From assembly GCF_009867135.1 (NCBI RefSeq), contig NZ_CP047226.1:1984001-2048000 (forward strand): a stretch of 64,000 bases of DNA, given 5' to 3'. The notes below the pieces were generated by a model. That model searched no databases, was not told the origin of the DNA, and saw only the letters and a program-made list of their open reading frames with translations. Below, piece after piece: positions 22,203 through 32,666 of this stretch (within the stretch, counting starts at the first letter, position 1; every line of letters begins with the position of its first letter). The position numbers and the translations under genes were made by a program. The stretch is from Moraxella osloensis. Its GTDB lineage: Bacteria; Pseudomonadota; Gammaproteobacteria; Pseudomonadales; Moraxellaceae.

Positions 22203-22478
22203 ATGAGCGCGATCATTAAATCATTCCTTGCTAACTATAAACTGACAAATTCGGCTACTGCTTTGGTATGGGTGGTTTTACCACTCACTGCGCAAGCCGA
22301 TAGCGGTCATCAAGCACAAACCAACAAAGATGCGATTGTACGTTCTTGTCCCAATCGTTTATGCCCCGTTGTGCAAAAAATACCCAAAGGCAGAAAGTTT
22401 AGCTGGGTATTAGCCAAAAATGGCTTTGTGAACATTGCCGATTCTACCTTGTGGGTAGCTACTGCTGACATTAAATAA
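22203..22478 (+). CDS. Small secreted SH3-like protein
   Basis: 91 aa. N-terminal signal peptide with cleavage likely at AQA-D (about residue 32). The rest looks like a single bacterial SH3 domain: DAIVRSCPNRLCPVVQKIPKG, then FSWVLAKNGFVNIAD and a Trp. Two Cys seven residues apart may form a disulfide. Bacterial SH3 domains often bind peptidoglycan, and an L,D-transpeptidase-like gene follows. Function is not established. Confidence 0.6.
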   Translation: MSAIIKSFLANYKLTNSATALVWVVLPLTAQADSGHQAQTNKDAIVRSCPNRLCPVVQKIPKGRKFSWVLAKNGFVNIADSTLWVATADIK

Positions 22479-22505
22479 GTGATTGTATGTTTTCAAATTT
22501 TTCTT

Positions 22506-22538
22506 AAAAAGCCTGTCATGAATATGATGGGCTTTTTT
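22506..22538 (+). terminator. Terminator after the SH3-like gene
   Basis: AAAAAGCCTGTCAT pairs with ATGATGGGCTTTTTT around a 4-nt loop. Confidence 0.85.
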
Positions 22539-22576
22539 GTTATGATAGTCTAAGCTTAATGTTGAACGAGTCGATT

Positions 22577-23074
22577 ATGTCCTACCCAAAAATCATTATT
22601 TCAATTGAAAAACAACAGCTTACGTTATGTCTTAGTCGCACCCAGTCACAAACTTACCCCGTCTCTACCGCCAAAAATGGTATTGGACAACTGCAGGATA
22701 CTGGCTGTACACCGCTCGGTGCGCACGTGATTAGCGAAAAATTTGGTGATAATTTACCTATCAACAGTGTATTTGTGGCACGTCAATTTACCGGCGAAAT
22801 TTATGACGATCATTTGGCAACCACATTTCCCAATCGAGACTGGATTTTGACGCGGATTTTGTGGTTAGATGGCTATGAAGAGGGATTTAACAAAGGCGCC
22901 AATGAGCAAGGGGTGTGCGATACCAAGGCGCGTTACATTTACATTCATGGGACGCCCAATACTGAGCCAATGGGCATTCCGCTTTCTCATGGCTGTATCC
23001 GTATGCGCAATCAAGACATTATTGCACTGTATGACCAAGTGGATATTGGTACAGCGGTCGAAATTTTGCCTTAA
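22577..23074 (+). CDS. L,D-transpeptidase (YkuD domain), no signal peptide
   Basis: 165 aa from ATG 22577 (ATG 22559 is an in-frame alternative). The catalytic YkuD signature is complete: HGTPNTEPMG, then SHGCIRMRN with the nucleophile Cys. It lacks an export signal and a peptidoglycan-binding domain, so it is close to a bare catalytic domain, similar to small YkuD proteins of Moraxellaceae. Export route, and hence periplasmic action, is uncertain. Confidence 0.85.
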   Translation: MSYPKIIISIEKQQLTLCLSRTQSQTYPVSTAKNGIGQLQDTGCTPLGAHVISEKFGDNLPINSVFVARQFTGEIYDDHLATTFPNRDWILTRILWLDGYEEGFNKGANEQGVCDTKARYIYIHGTPNTEPMGIPLSHGCIRMRNQDIIALYDQVDIGTAVEILP

Positions 23075-23263
23075 ATTTATCAAAGTTAACCTTAATAATA
23101 TATTAGAAAAAATTAATAAATATGATTATTTGTTAAAAAAAATTACAAAATAGTTTTTATTTATTAGTATTTTAGGCATATAATAACCGTGTCACATCAA
23201 TCGGCTTTAACTTTAATTAACAAGGTAGATTGATTATCAAATAACAATGAAAAGGAGCTGATT

Positions 23264-23872
23264 ATGTCAGTTGAAACTTTACACACTATCGCAGAAACTC
23301 GCCGTTCTATCTATATGCTCAATGACCAATTGCCTGTCTCAAAAGATGAGGTGGTTAAACTGGTTGAACATGCCGTGTTACACACCCCCTCTTCATTCAA
23401 CTCACAGTCAAGCCGCTTGGTAGTATTGTTTGGTGAAGACCACCAAAAACTTTGGCAAATCACCGAAGATTTGCTACGCGCGATGGTGAATGATGATGAA
23501 AAATTCAAATCAACTGCCGATAAAATGGCCATGTTTAAAGCCGGTGCAGGGACTATCTTGTATTTTGAGGACCAATCAGTGGTCAAAGGCTTACAAGAAC
23601 AATTCCCACTTTATGCGCATAATTTCCCAGTATGGGCAGAACATACCAGTGCGATGCACCAATATGCGATTTGGAATGCGTTAGCTGCGCTCAACATCGG
23701 TGCAAACTTACAGCATTATAATGGCGTGATTGATGAAAAAGTGGCAGAAACATGGAACATCGATAGCAACTGGAAACTCATTGCGCAGATGGTATTTGGT
23801 GGTATCGCCGCCCCAGCAGGTGAAAAAACCTTTGAACCGATTGAAAAACGCCTAAAAGTTTACGGAAAATAA
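23264..23872 (+). CDS. Nitroreductase family protein
   Basis: 202 aa FMN-dependent oxidoreductase of the small YdjA/HBN1-like subgroup. The FMN phosphate-binding region is TRRSIYMLNDQLPVSKDE, followed by HTPSSFNSQSSR. The C-terminal part has MVFGGIAAPAGEK. Likely substrates are quinones or nitro compounds; physiological function is unknown. Strong ribosome site AAAGGAG. Confidence 0.88.
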   Translation: MSVETLHTIAETRRSIYMLNDQLPVSKDEVVKLVEHAVLHTPSSFNSQSSRLVVLFGEDHQKLWQITEDLLRAMVNDDEKFKSTADKMAMFKAGAGTILYFEDQSVVKGLQEQFPLYAHNFPVWAEHTSAMHQYAIWNALAALNIGANLQHYNGVIDEKVAETWNIDSNWKLIAQMVFGGIAAPAGEKTFEPIEKRLKVYGK

Positions 23873-23929
23873 TTTTTCAATCTGCACTACAATGCACGTG
23901 ACAGTAACAGTGCTAGTAATAGTGACAGC

Positions 23930-23962
23930 AAAAAGCCAATATCTGACGGTATTGGCTTTTTT
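23930..23962. terminator. Bidirectional terminator
   Basis: AAAAAGCCAATA pairs with TATTGGCTTTTTT across an 8-nt loop, between convergent genes. Confidence 0.88.
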
Positions 23963-23988
23963 GTTTGACACGCTTGATTGAAGTAAAG

Positions 23989-25536
23989 CTACCAAAACTT
24001 TGGCGCATTTTTCACTGTTTTTAGACTCACCGCACATTGCTCGCTACTGGCTTGCTCACGCCCGCTAAACCAACCCACCGCAAATAGTGCATTTGGGTCG
24101 GTTTTGGCTTTCTCAAGATAGTTAGCATGACCGACCACATTGTCATTATACTCACCGAGTACGTCTTGTGCAGGCTCTAAGTATTGCAAAAAGGCATTGA
24201 GCTTCGTCGCTTTTTTTCCTTTTTTGCCATTGTTTTGGTTGGCAAAAAGCGGCGCAGCAAATTCACTGACATACCGCAGGCTTTTTAGGTCTTTACGCAC
24301 ACCATGCTGGCTGTCAGTATCAAGACTGGCAAATTTATCACTCGCCGCGGCAATCGCGGTAAATAGTTTTTCCAACTTTTTGGCAACTGGGGCTTTGGCT
24401 TTTGGGTTGTCCGCAGGTACGGGCAAATGGGTAAAACCAATCAGCTCTAAGAGCAGAATTTGAAAATCATTGGCTCTGACGGCATCAATCGGCATGATAT
24501 CGACTGCCGTTGACCACTCGACATGCGGTGCACCGACTGATTCTAGCAAGGGCTGGGTTTTTATTTGCAAGATTTCTTTATCGCGATACTCCCCTAACAA
24601 GCTAAAGGTTTGTTTGAGTACCATCAGCCAATTTGGGTCGATATAATCTGGGGCAAATTTGAAGTGTTTGAGAGCAGTACGCAAACGGCGAATACCGACA
24701 CGCAGTTGGTGCACTAAGTTGCCATCGGGACTGCCTTCAGCAATTGCAGAGGCATTGGGCAAAATCTGCACTAGGCAATTATTGACCACTGCCTGCAAAA
24801 ACGCAAATTGGCTGATGCCTTTGTGTAATGGCAGCACAGCCAAATCCGCTTTGACAGGCTCGGCAAATTGCTTATTCGCGAGTAGCAGACTACCCCGCTG
24901 GGCTTTGGTAACGGTTGATAAATATAATTTGTATTTTTTGCACCAAGTTTTTGCAATGTCAATCAAATCACTTGGGTCACCTTCAAGCAGCTCAAATTCA
25001 ATTTCATGAATATCCGATTGGGTTAACCCAGGATTATTGGCAGGTTTTTGTGAGTTTAGGTGACCTATGCCAACCTTGCCGATATCATAAGCGATTTCGA
25101 TGCGGCTGTTATTTTTCTTAATTTGACGAGAAGTGCGCTCGACATCGGTAAAATATTGCACGGTTAAAGCTTGAGCGAGCTCATCAAGTGGCATAATATT
25201 AGTCAGCTGTGCTACGACTGTTGGCTCTGTAATCAGTGAAATATCAGGCACAAGGCTGCTAACATCAAGGTTATCTGGCGTGCCCGTCAGGCTTAGCACG
25301 GTATTGAGCTCAACGCGTTTGGCAACGCCATCACCGGCTGTTTTGAGGGTTTGCACCCATTGGCTGTCTTCGAAACGAATACGCAGGGCAATGCCTTTTT
25401 TGGCAAGGTCTTGATTGGGGGTATCAAAGTAATAGGCAGATAGGCGCTGTTGCTGCGCATTTTTGGTGTCGATATTTTTTCTTAAGACGCTTTGTTGATA
25501 GCTTGGGACAGCAAACTTGAGTTCTAGTTCGTGCAT
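23989..25536 (-). CDS. CYTH and CHAD domain inorganic triphosphatase-like protein
   Basis: 515 aa. N-terminal CYTH domain (about 1-200) with the metal-binding ExExK motif in MHELELKFAV. The C-terminal CHAD helical domain (about 235-500) shows paired basic/His segments (VHQLRVGIRRLRTALKHF, HGVRKDLKSLRYV) that bind polyphosphate. Architecture as in E. coli YgiF, a triphosphatase. A polyphosphate kinase 2 gene lies 11 kb away in the window. Cytoplasmic, divergent from rlmD. Confidence 0.88.
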   Translation of the reverse strand: MHELELKFAVPSYQQSVLRKNIDTKNAQQQRLSAYYFDTPNQDLAKKGIALRIRFEDSQWVQTLKTAGDGVAKRVELNTVLSLTGTPDNLDVSSLVPDISLITEPTVVAQLTNIMPLDELAQALTVQYFTDVERTSRQIKKNNSRIEIAYDIGKVGIGHLNSQKPANNPGLTQSDIHEIEFELLEGDPSDLIDIAKTWCKKYKLYLSTVTKAQRGSLLLANKQFAEPVKADLAVLPLHKGISQFAFLQAVVNNCLVQILPNASAIAEGSPDGNLVHQLRVGIRRLRTALKHFKFAPDYIDPNWLMVLKQTFSLLGEYRDKEILQIKTQPLLESVGAPHVEWSTAVDIMPIDAVRANDFQILLLELIGFTHLPVPADNPKAKAPVAKKLEKLFTAIAAASDKFASLDTDSQHGVRKDLKSLRYVSEFAAPLFANQNNGKKGKKATKLNAFLQYLEPAQDVLGEYNDNVVGHANYLEKAKTDPNALFAVGWFSGREQASSEQCAVSLKTVKNAPKFW

Positions 25537-25833
25537 GATGGTGTCGATTAACCTATATAGCTAACGGATAAAACACCATCATAGCACAACTTTGCTTTTT
25601 AAAAATAACCACTTGGCTCATTTGTTAGTGGTAAAATTTTAAAGCATTTAAAGAATGCCCTATGACAAGTGATGACCCGTTATGCAATCACATCCAAACC
25701 TTCTTGTTTGAGCGATGTAAAGTCAGGTATTGATATAAAAAAAATCCATTTTAAGCTATCATAACCACAAAATTTTGATGAATTTTGTAATAAATATTTA
25801 CACTGACCCTCGATTAAATAGGTTTTTTAATAA

Positions 25834-27345
25834 ATGTCAAACGCTACCGCTGACCAGACCCAGTCTTCCCAACTCACCAAAAACCCAAGCAAAAAAATCA
25901 AACCCACCGCGCGGGTGCGTAAACGTTTGCAAGACGCCCCACCCGTGACCCTCACAGTGACCAATCTTGCCCATGACGGACGTGGCGTGGCAAGTTACGG
26001 TGACCAACCCGACCATCACCTTGATAAGCATGGCAAAAAAGTATTCGTCAGCTTTGCGCTGCCCAACGAGACCGTGAGCGTCAAAATCACAGGCTCACGT
26101 AAAAGCATGGAAGAAGGTGACGCGATTGAAGTGTTGGCAAACCCAAACCCTGAACGCACGACCCCGCCTTGCCCGCATTTTGGGGTGTGTGGTGGCTGTA
26201 GCTTACAGCACTGGCAACCCGATGGGCAGATTCAATTTAAGCAATCGGTACTGGCAGAGCTGCTCGAGCACCAAGCCCATATCCAGCCTGAACACTGGCT
26301 TCCCCCATTGGTTGCTGACCGTTTGGGCTACCGCACCAAGGCACGTATGGGCGTGCGCTATGTTGAGAAAAAAGGCACAGCATTGGTCGGTTTTCGTGAG
26401 CGCGCCAGTAATTTTTTGGCAAATTTAAATGAATGCCATATACTTGACCCGCGTGTCGGCTTTGAAATTGAGAACTTAAAAGCGCTTATTAGCTCGCTTG
26501 ACGCCCGTGACCATATTCCACAGCTTGAATTAGCGATGGGTGAAACGCTTGATGATGTTATCGATAGCAAAAAATCAATTGCCGTTATTGTCCGTCATAT
26601 GGTGGCTTTAGGTGAGCATGATATCGCAAAACTGCAAGCTTTTTTTGCCGAGCGTAACTGGCAGTTATTGTTACAGCCAAAAGGTAGCGACACGGTACAT
26701 CGTATTGACCCATTGTATGAAAATACTGCCCATGCGCGCCCATCAAGCCTGACCGTGCCACCGACGGGCGGTTTGTTTTATCGGTTGCCAGAGTCTGATG
26801 TGACGTTTGAATTCTCACCACTGGATTTTACCCAAGTCAATTTGTCAGTCAATCGTAAAATGACCAAGCTGGCAATTGATTTGTTAGATTTGAAGCCAGG
26901 CGAGCGAGTGCTTGATTTATTTTGCGGTTTGGGCAATTTTAGTCTGCCACTGGCGCGTCAAGTGGGTGAAACGGGCTTTGTGATTGGGGTGGAAGGCAGC
27001 AGTGAGATGACACAGCGTGCCAAAATGAATGCCACCGCCAACGGCTTGCACCATACCGACTTTTTTGCCCAAGATTTGACCAAAGATTTTTCTGCTGAGC
27101 CTTGGGTTGGGCAAGTCGATGCCCTGCTGATTGACCCACCCCGCTCAGGCGCCTTAGAAGTGATGCAGTATCTGGATAAATTTAACGCCAAACGCATCGT
27201 CTATGTGTCGTGCAATCCGATTACGCTTGCCCGTGATACCGCCGTACTACTTGAAAAAGGCTACAAGCTCACCCACGCGGGCGTGATGGATATGTTCCCG
27301 CACACAGGGCATGTGGAAAGCATTGCACGGTTTGAGAAACGCTAA
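25834..27345 (+). CDS. rlmD: 23S rRNA (uracil-1939-C5)-methyltransferase
   Basis: 503 aa. N-terminal TRAM domain ([15 protein letters not shown]), a 4Fe-4S cluster motif [15 protein letters not shown] and a C-terminal SAM methyltransferase domain ([15 protein letters not shown]) with the catalytic Cys in [13 protein letters not shown]. The N-terminus carries an extra Lys/Gln-rich ~30 residues. Longer than E. coli RlmD (433 aa) partly for this reason. Its stop overlaps that of the convergent lipoprotein gene by 4 bp. Confidence 0.94.
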   Translation: MSNATADQTQSSQLTKNPSKKIKPTARVRKRLQDAPPVTLTVTNLAHDGRGVASYGDQPDHHLDKHGKKVFVSFALPNETVSVKITGSRKSMEEGDAIEVLANPNPERTTPPCPHFGVCGGCSLQHWQPDGQIQFKQSVLAELLEHQAHIQPEHWLPPLVADRLGYRTKARMGVRYVEKKGTALVGFRERASNFLANLNECHILDPRVGFEIENLKALISSLDARDHIPQLELAMGETLDDVIDSKKSIAVIVRHMVALGEHDIAKLQAFFAERNWQLLLQPKGSDTVHRIDPLYENTAHARPSSLTVPPTGGLFYRLPESDVTFEFSPLDFTQVNLSVNRKMTKLAIDLLDLKPGERVLDLFCGLGNFSLPLARQVGETGFVIGVEGSSEMTQRAKMNATANGLHHTDFFAQDLTKDFSAEPWVGQVDALLIDPPRSGALEVMQYLDKFNAKRIVYVSCNPITLARDTAVLLEKGYKLTHAGVMDMFPHTGHVESIARFEKR

Positions 27346-28592
27346 AATTTGGCTTTATTCATACAATTTAAATAGCGTACGTTGACCTTGTCGGCGTACC
27401 ATTTGGTATTGTAGTCACGGCTGAGTTTTGCCCCAGAGATGACAACTTGTGGCATGATGGCGGCAGGGACATTTTTGCCGGTTTTCATTTTGTAAAGACT
27501 ACCGATGGTGCGATAGGTTTCGGTATTTTCAAAATCTTGGCTTTTTTCTTTTGCCAAGTCCATACGCACTTGTCGCTCCGTCAGGCTAATCATGCCTTGT
27601 TGTATCATTGATATCAGCGCCTGCTCACTTTGGCTGATATTGGCACTGATTTTATTGCCTTTTTCATAAATCAATAAATCGCCATCATAGTCTATTTCGG
27701 CTTTGGATAACTCTTTTAGCATTTTTTGAAAAGCGGCATTACGGCTTGAATACATCCCTGAATTGTAGTCAGCGAAGCGATAAATCGGGTCTTGATAATT
27801 GGCTTTGTACAGTAGCAAGCGATGGATACCGTAGTACAATCCGCCATATTGGCTATATAGGTCTTTACGCAGTTCAAGGTTATTGCCACTCATACGGCGA
27901 TGGTCACGCGCATAACTCACTTGCACCTGCATTGAGCCTAATGTGGTAATCGGGTCTAATTTTTCTTCAATATCCCCGCCCACCAGTTTGGTGACGCTGT
28001 TCAGCTTGCTGGCATAATATTTGCTTGAAAAATATGCAAACATCTGATGATAAATATCGTCAAGTTCTTCTTCGGTTTTGACTTTAGCGATTTGTTTTTC
28101 AAAGCTGTTATCGGGCGTCGGCTCACTTTTTAGCATGGTGCGAAAATATGGGGCTAGCGTTGAGCCTAATTTTTCTTCCAACTCCTCATTCATCGCTTTT
28201 AGGCTTGATTGCCCCAAATTTGCGACGGGCGGATTGGCTTTAAAATTAGACTCTTGGTCGATAATGGCGACAGCGGTACAAATATTTTGCGCGTTTTTTT
28301 CTATTTTTAGCGTATCAAATATTTGGTTAATGTCTTGTGCCCAGCTTTTGCTATCTTGTCCACGTTTGGGAATCAGTTTGGCAATTTGTTTGGCCCCAAT
28401 GGGCGAGTTAGCGTCGGTTTGCGTTTGAAAATACTCACACCCTGTCAACCCAAGCGATAAAGTCAACGTTATCGCCAACATTGACAGGGTTTTACCAAAG
28501 TTCGCAAGGCTTTTTGAGCGGGTCATGGTAAAATCTGACGCTACAGTAGTCGCATTTGTAACAAAATGAGATGGTAATTTCATTAAACTCAC
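27342..28592 (-). CDS. DUF1615 lipoprotein
   Basis: 416 aa, or 394 aa if ATG 28526 is the start. The lipoprotein signal ends in LTGC. The DUF1615 body includes [21 protein letters not shown] and [13 protein letters not shown], reminiscent of lytic transglycosylase folds (a Glu in DQESNF at the expected place). Conserved in gammaproteobacteria, outer-membrane lipoprotein, possibly acting on peptidoglycan; this role is inferred. A long N-terminal stretch before the signal suggests the internal start. Confidence 0.82.
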   Translation of the reverse strand: MSLMKLPSHFVTNATTVASDFTMTRSKSLANFGKTLSMLAITLTLSLGLTGCEYFQTQTDANSPIGAKQIAKLIPKRGQDSKSWAQDINQIFDTLKIEKNAQNICTAVAIIDQESNFKANPPVANLGQSSLKAMNEELEEKLGSTLAPYFRTMLKSEPTPDNSFEKQIAKVKTEEELDDIYHQMFAYFSSKYYASKLNSVTKLVGGDIEEKLDPITTLGSMQVQVSYARDHRRMSGNNLELRKDLYSQYGGLYYGIHRLLLYKANYQDPIYRFADYNSGMYSSRNAAFQKMLKELSKAEIDYDGDLLIYEKGNKISANISQSEQALISMIQQGMISLTERQVRMDLAKEKSQDFENTETYRTIGSLYKMKTGKNVPAAIMPQVVISGAKLSRDYNTKWYADKVNVRYLNCMNKAKF

Positions 28593-29093
28593 CTATACTG
28601 AACAAGATAGTTTATCTTAATTTGGATTGAGATTCACTCAAATCGCTGATTGGGTCGTTGCCTAACACTCATTTGAGTGATACAAAAATTTTATCGACGG
28701 GTTGACTTGCAACTGTTTGCTAATAGACACATCTTAATAAAATTAACACATGAGTAAGCGTAATAAAGTTAGTGTTAAATGGCTAAACATGGGCACCCCA
28801 AAACGGTTAAAATATATAAAACGGTTAAGATATATAAAGTGAATATGGCATTTACTTTATTTTAACCTTTAACATTTATTTTAAGGGTTAACACGACCAA
28901 AACCAACGCACTATCATAGCTAAAACGCGCTGCTATAGCGACTACTCTGTTATATTTTATTATTGCTAGCGCAGTATCAAATCAAACTTAATCACACAAA
29001 AATTCACAGGGAAAGTGAGTTGATAATGTTAAATGAACAAGGTTAGTTTTTTTGCTCTTTGAGGAAATCTGGTAAGTAAGGTGTAGAATTGAC
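28593..29093. other. Intergenic region upstream of relA
   Basis: 501 bp without a gene. It includes an 18-bp tandem duplication at 28800-28835 and a tiny 6-codon frame (29026-29046) near the relA start, too short to interpret. Confidence 0.5.
28800..28835. repeat. 18-bp tandem duplication upstream of relA
   Basis: Two adjacent copies of AAAACGGTTAAAATATAT, one base different. It lies about 260 bp before the relA start. Effect unknown; it may duplicate a -10-like element. Confidence 0.75.
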
Positions 29094-31511
29094 ATGGTAA
29101 AAATACGAGAAAGTTTGCCGCTATTGGATGGAAAAGACGTTGATCATGATAGTACCACGATGATTGCGAGTATCACTGCCAGCCAGCGTCATTTCACCCA
29201 TACTGACTTGCCCATTCTCTCTGAGCCTGCCAGCCACATCATCGATGAGCATACCATTGATACCGAAGCTTGGCTGGTATCGATGGCAAAACGCGCTCAT
29301 CTCACTGAGCTGCCTGAGCTGACCAAAGCCTGTCAACTACTCAAAAATCAAGATTTAAGTACCGCAAGCAACCGCTCTAATGCGTTTTTGACTGGGATTG
29401 GGATTGCGGATATTTTGGGTTATCTGTACCAAGATGAAGACACACTCGTTGCTGCGATGTTATATCGTGCCGCGCGTATCCAAATTTTTACCCCCAAACA
29501 AATCCAAGCCACCTTTGGCGATGAAGTCGCAGAGCTGGTACAAGAAACCCTAGCGCTGGGGCGACTGTCCGATTTGATAGAGAACAACAAGCGCTTAGAA
29601 GACCACTTTAATAACAACCAGCGCGAGCAGTTATCGGGCATTTATAACATGCTCATCTCGATGACCAACGATGTGCGTGTGGTACTCATCAAATTGGCTG
29701 AGCGTACTTTTGCGATGCGAGAGTTGTCGTATGCCAGTCCAGAGCGTCAGCAACGCGTCGCCCGTGAGGTCATGACCATCTACGCGCCGCTAGCGCACCG
29801 TATGGGTATTGCACAGCTTAAATGGGAGCTTGAGGACTTATCGTTTCGTTATCTTGCGCCTGACCGCTACAAAGAAATCGCCAAATTACTCTCCGAAAAA
29901 CGTAGCGAGCGCGAAACCTATATCGACCGTGTTGCCCAACAACTGCGTGAGGCGTTAGCTGCCCAAGGGATTGACGGGGAAATCACCGGTCGTGTCAAAC
30001 ACATCTATTCGATTTATCGTAAGATGAAACTCAAATCACTGTCGTTTGACCAGTTATATGACATCCGCGCACTGCGGGTACTGGTGCATAACAATGCCGA
30101 TTGTTATCACGTATTGGGGCTGGTGCATGGTTTGTGGCGCTATATTCCCGAACAGTTTGATGACTATATCACCAACCCAAAAACCAATGGCTATCGCTCG
30201 CTACATACCGCGGTGATTGCTGAGAACAAATCGCTGGAAGTACAAATTCGTACCTTTGACATGCACTATGAAGCTGAACTTGGCATGTGTGCACACGTCA
30301 ACTACAAAGAAGGTACCAAAAACAAAAAAGACGACTATCTGACCAAAAAAATCAGCTCACTGCGTCAGTTATTGCTCAATCAAGAAAATGCTGACAATCA
30401 TGACCCGTTAAAATTTGTATTAGATAAACATGTTGAGCATGAGAATGGCGAGCTCGATGAAGAAGAACAAGTCGTTGATTTTGGGGAATTTGAGCGGATT
30501 TATGTGTTTAGTCGTGATGGCGATATCATCGAATTGCCCAAAGGCTCAACTGTGCTTGATTTTGCCTATCATGTGCATACCCATGTCGGCAATCGCGCCC
30601 AAGCCGCTCGCGTCAACAAACGCTATGTGCCGCTCACCTATCAGCTCAAAACAGGCGAACAAGTTGAAATTATTACCAAGCAATCACGCGAGCCAAACCG
30701 TGATTGGCTAGTGGCATCCTTAGGTTATATCAATACCAGTCGCGCTCGTAGCAAATTGCGCCAATGGTTTAATAAGCAAGACCGTGATAAAAATATCGAA
30801 ACAGGTAAGCACATATTAACCAAAGAATTGGCGCGCATGTCGGTACACCCTAACAGTATCGATTTAAATGATTACGTCAAATTTTTCAATGCCAAAAATA
30901 GTGATGATATTTTGGTAGGGCTAGTCAATGGCAACGTTGAATTGCATAATTTGACAGGTCATATCAGTCGTCATCTAGATTTAGAGCCCGAAGTCACTGA
31001 TACTGAGCTTATCCCCAGTATTCACCCCAAAGCCACAGGCAAGCTTGATGCGTATAAAATCGAAGTCGATGGCTTGGATAACATCGCTATTCACTTGGCA
31101 AATTGCTGCTCGCCCGTGCAAGGTGAGTCAATTGCAGGGTATATTACCCAGTCCAATGGCGTATCCGTCCACCGCAGTGATTGCGTCGAATATGAGCGAT
31201 TGGTGGAGCGTGAGCCTGAACGCGCCATTAGTGCCGCTTGGTATGGCAATAAAGGCAAAAGCCAATTGGTACAAATATACCTTGAATCGTATGACAGGCG
31301 GGGCTTACTCAAAGACCTGACCCAAATCATCGACCAAGAAAATGTCAATATCCGCCAAGTCGATACCTTAAGCGGGGATGATGATATCGCGCGGTTAAAT
31401 TTTACCATAGAAGTGACGGGGCTAAGTCAGTTGTCCAAGCTTTTGGCAAAACTAGAGCAGCAACATGGTATTATCTTGGCGCGTCGTATCGTCAATAACA
31501 ACAAGTCTTAA
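29094..31511 (+). CDS. relA: GTP pyrophosphokinase RelA
   Basis: 805 aa. Ribosome-associated (p)ppGpp synthetase. Order: an inactive hydrolase-like domain in which the catalytic His-Asp pair is replaced (TLVAAMLYRAARIQIFT), the synthetase domain (VKHIYSIYRKMKLKS, YDIRALRVLV, NPKTNGYRSLHTAVI), TGS (RIYVFSRDGDIIELPKG), helical and zinc-finger regions (ANCCSPVQGE), and a C-terminal ACT domain (DRRGLLKDLTQII). Loss of HD marks it as monofunctional RelA rather than SpoT. A variable ~50-residue N-terminal extension is present. mutM follows by 26 bp. Confidence 0.95.
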   Translation: MVKIRESLPLLDGKDVDHDSTTMIASITASQRHFTHTDLPILSEPASHIIDEHTIDTEAWLVSMAKRAHLTELPELTKACQLLKNQDLSTASNRSNAFLTGIGIADILGYLYQDEDTLVAAMLYRAARIQIFTPKQIQATFGDEVAELVQETLALGRLSDLIENNKRLEDHFNNNQREQLSGIYNMLISMTNDVRVVLIKLAERTFAMRELSYASPERQQRVAREVMTIYAPLAHRMGIAQLKWELEDLSFRYLAPDRYKEIAKLLSEKRSERETYIDRVAQQLREALAAQGIDGEITGRVKHIYSIYRKMKLKSLSFDQLYDIRALRVLVHNNADCYHVLGLVHGLWRYIPEQFDDYITNPKTNGYRSLHTAVIAENKSLEVQIRTFDMHYEAELGMCAHVNYKEGTKNKKDDYLTKKISSLRQLLLNQENADNHDPLKFVLDKHVEHENGELDEEEQVVDFGEFERIYVFSRDGDIIELPKGSTVLDFAYHVHTHVGNRAQAARVNKRYVPLTYQLKTGEQVEIITKQSREPNRDWLVASLGYINTSRARSKLRQWFNKQDRDKNIETGKHILTKELARMSVHPNSIDLNDYVKFFNAKNSDDILVGLVNGNVELHNLTGHISRHLDLEPEVTDTELIPSIHPKATGKLDAYKIEVDGLDNIAIHLANCCSPVQGESIAGYITQSNGVSVHRSDCVEYERLVEREPERAISAAWYGNKGKSQLVQIYLESYDRRGLLKDLTQIIDQENVNIRQVDTLSGDDDIARLNFTIEVTGLSQLSKLLAKLEQQHGIILARRIVNNNKS

Positions 31512-31537
31512 TGCTTTAACTAGGAGTCACACGGCAT

Positions 31538-32440
31538 ATGCCAGAATTGCCCGAAGTGCAGACGACCGCGACGAGTCTGCAACCTTTGCTCAATCAAACC
31601 GTTGAAAAAGTTAGCGTCTTTCAGCCCAAATTGCGTTGGGCGGTGCCTGATGACTTGGTGAGCTTGATAGATTATCAGCTTATCGACATTGAGCGCCGCG
31701 CCAAATATCTGATTCTCACCTTTAAAGGGGCTGCGGCGCAAAAAAAACTGCTCATCCACTTGGGAATGTCGGGTAGTTTACAGCAGCATCCTGTGGGGTT
31801 TGACAAGCGTAAACACGATCATGTGATTTTGACATTTAATGATGGCAAAAAACACACCCAACTGCATTATCATGACCCACGGCGGTTTGGCATGTTATTG
31901 TGGCTGGATGACTATGAAGACAAGCTGATTACTCATTTGGGTGTGGAGCCATTGTCAGAAGACTTTAGCGCTGACTATCTATATCACCATATCAACAATC
32001 GCAAAAAACCGATTGAACGCCCCATTAAATCGGTGATTATGGCGCAAGAGATTGTGGTCGGTGTGGGCAATATCTATGCAACCGAAAGTCTATTTTTATC
32101 AAAAATTCATCCGTTGACCCCTGCCTATCTCATCCGCCATGAACAGCTGACCACCTTGGTCGCCCATATTCGACAAGTCCTACAAACATCGATTGAAAAA
32201 GGCGGCTCAACGTTAAAAGATTTTACCGTAGCCGATGGACAAACGGGGTATTTTCAGCAGACGTTATTGGTGTATGGGCATAAAGGCGGTGATTGCCCAA
32301 GCTGTGGTACCACCATCGAAAATGTCAAAATCAATCAGCGTGCCAGCACATTCTGTCCCACTTGCCAGCCGCTGATAACCCACAAAAAAACCGTGAAAAA
32401 ATCAGTGAAAAAACCGCTCAAAAAACCGCTCAAGAAATAG
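31538..32440 (+). CDS. mutM: Formamidopyrimidine-DNA glycosylase
   Basis: 300 aa, about 25 longer than usual. Base-excision repair of 8-oxoguanine. Pro2-Glu3 of MPELPEVQT supply the catalytic nucleophile, and YHDPRRFGML and VVGVGNIYATESLF are conserved. The C-terminal zinc finger CPSCG...CPTC is intact. After it comes an unusual tail of repeated basic units (KTVKKSVKKPLKKPLKK, residues ~283-300) not normal for MutM. AGGAG lies upstream of ATG; co-transcription with relA is likely. Confidence 0.95.
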   Translation: MPELPEVQTTATSLQPLLNQTVEKVSVFQPKLRWAVPDDLVSLIDYQLIDIERRAKYLILTFKGAAAQKKLLIHLGMSGSLQQHPVGFDKRKHDHVILTFNDGKKHTQLHYHDPRRFGMLLWLDDYEDKLITHLGVEPLSEDFSADYLYHHINNRKKPIERPIKSVIMAQEIVVGVGNIYATESLFLSKIHPLTPAYLIRHEQLTTLVAHIRQVLQTSIEKGGSTLKDFTVADGQTGYFQQTLLVYGHKGGDCPSCGTTIENVKINQRASTFCPTCQPLITHKKTVKKSVKKPLKKPLKK

Positions 32441-32666
32441 CGGCTCTCCTTTAACGTAAAAAAACCTGCACCAAAGACAATTTTACTTGATAATTCTTGG
32501 CAAAATTGATGTAATGTTCCTGAACTATTCAGCAATAACCTAGCAAACCTTGTTAGGTACAACCTGTCAGTCGACCCCAGTTATTTGGTTATCTAGTTGC
32601 CTAATTATTTATTTAGTTAGCTAGTTACCTCGTTAATAGTGGCTTGCTGCCAGTTAGGAACCTGCT

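Noticed and set aside
29026..29046. Six-codon frame before relA as a leader peptide
   Set aside because: No attenuator hairpin and no codon run matching a regulatory amino acid.
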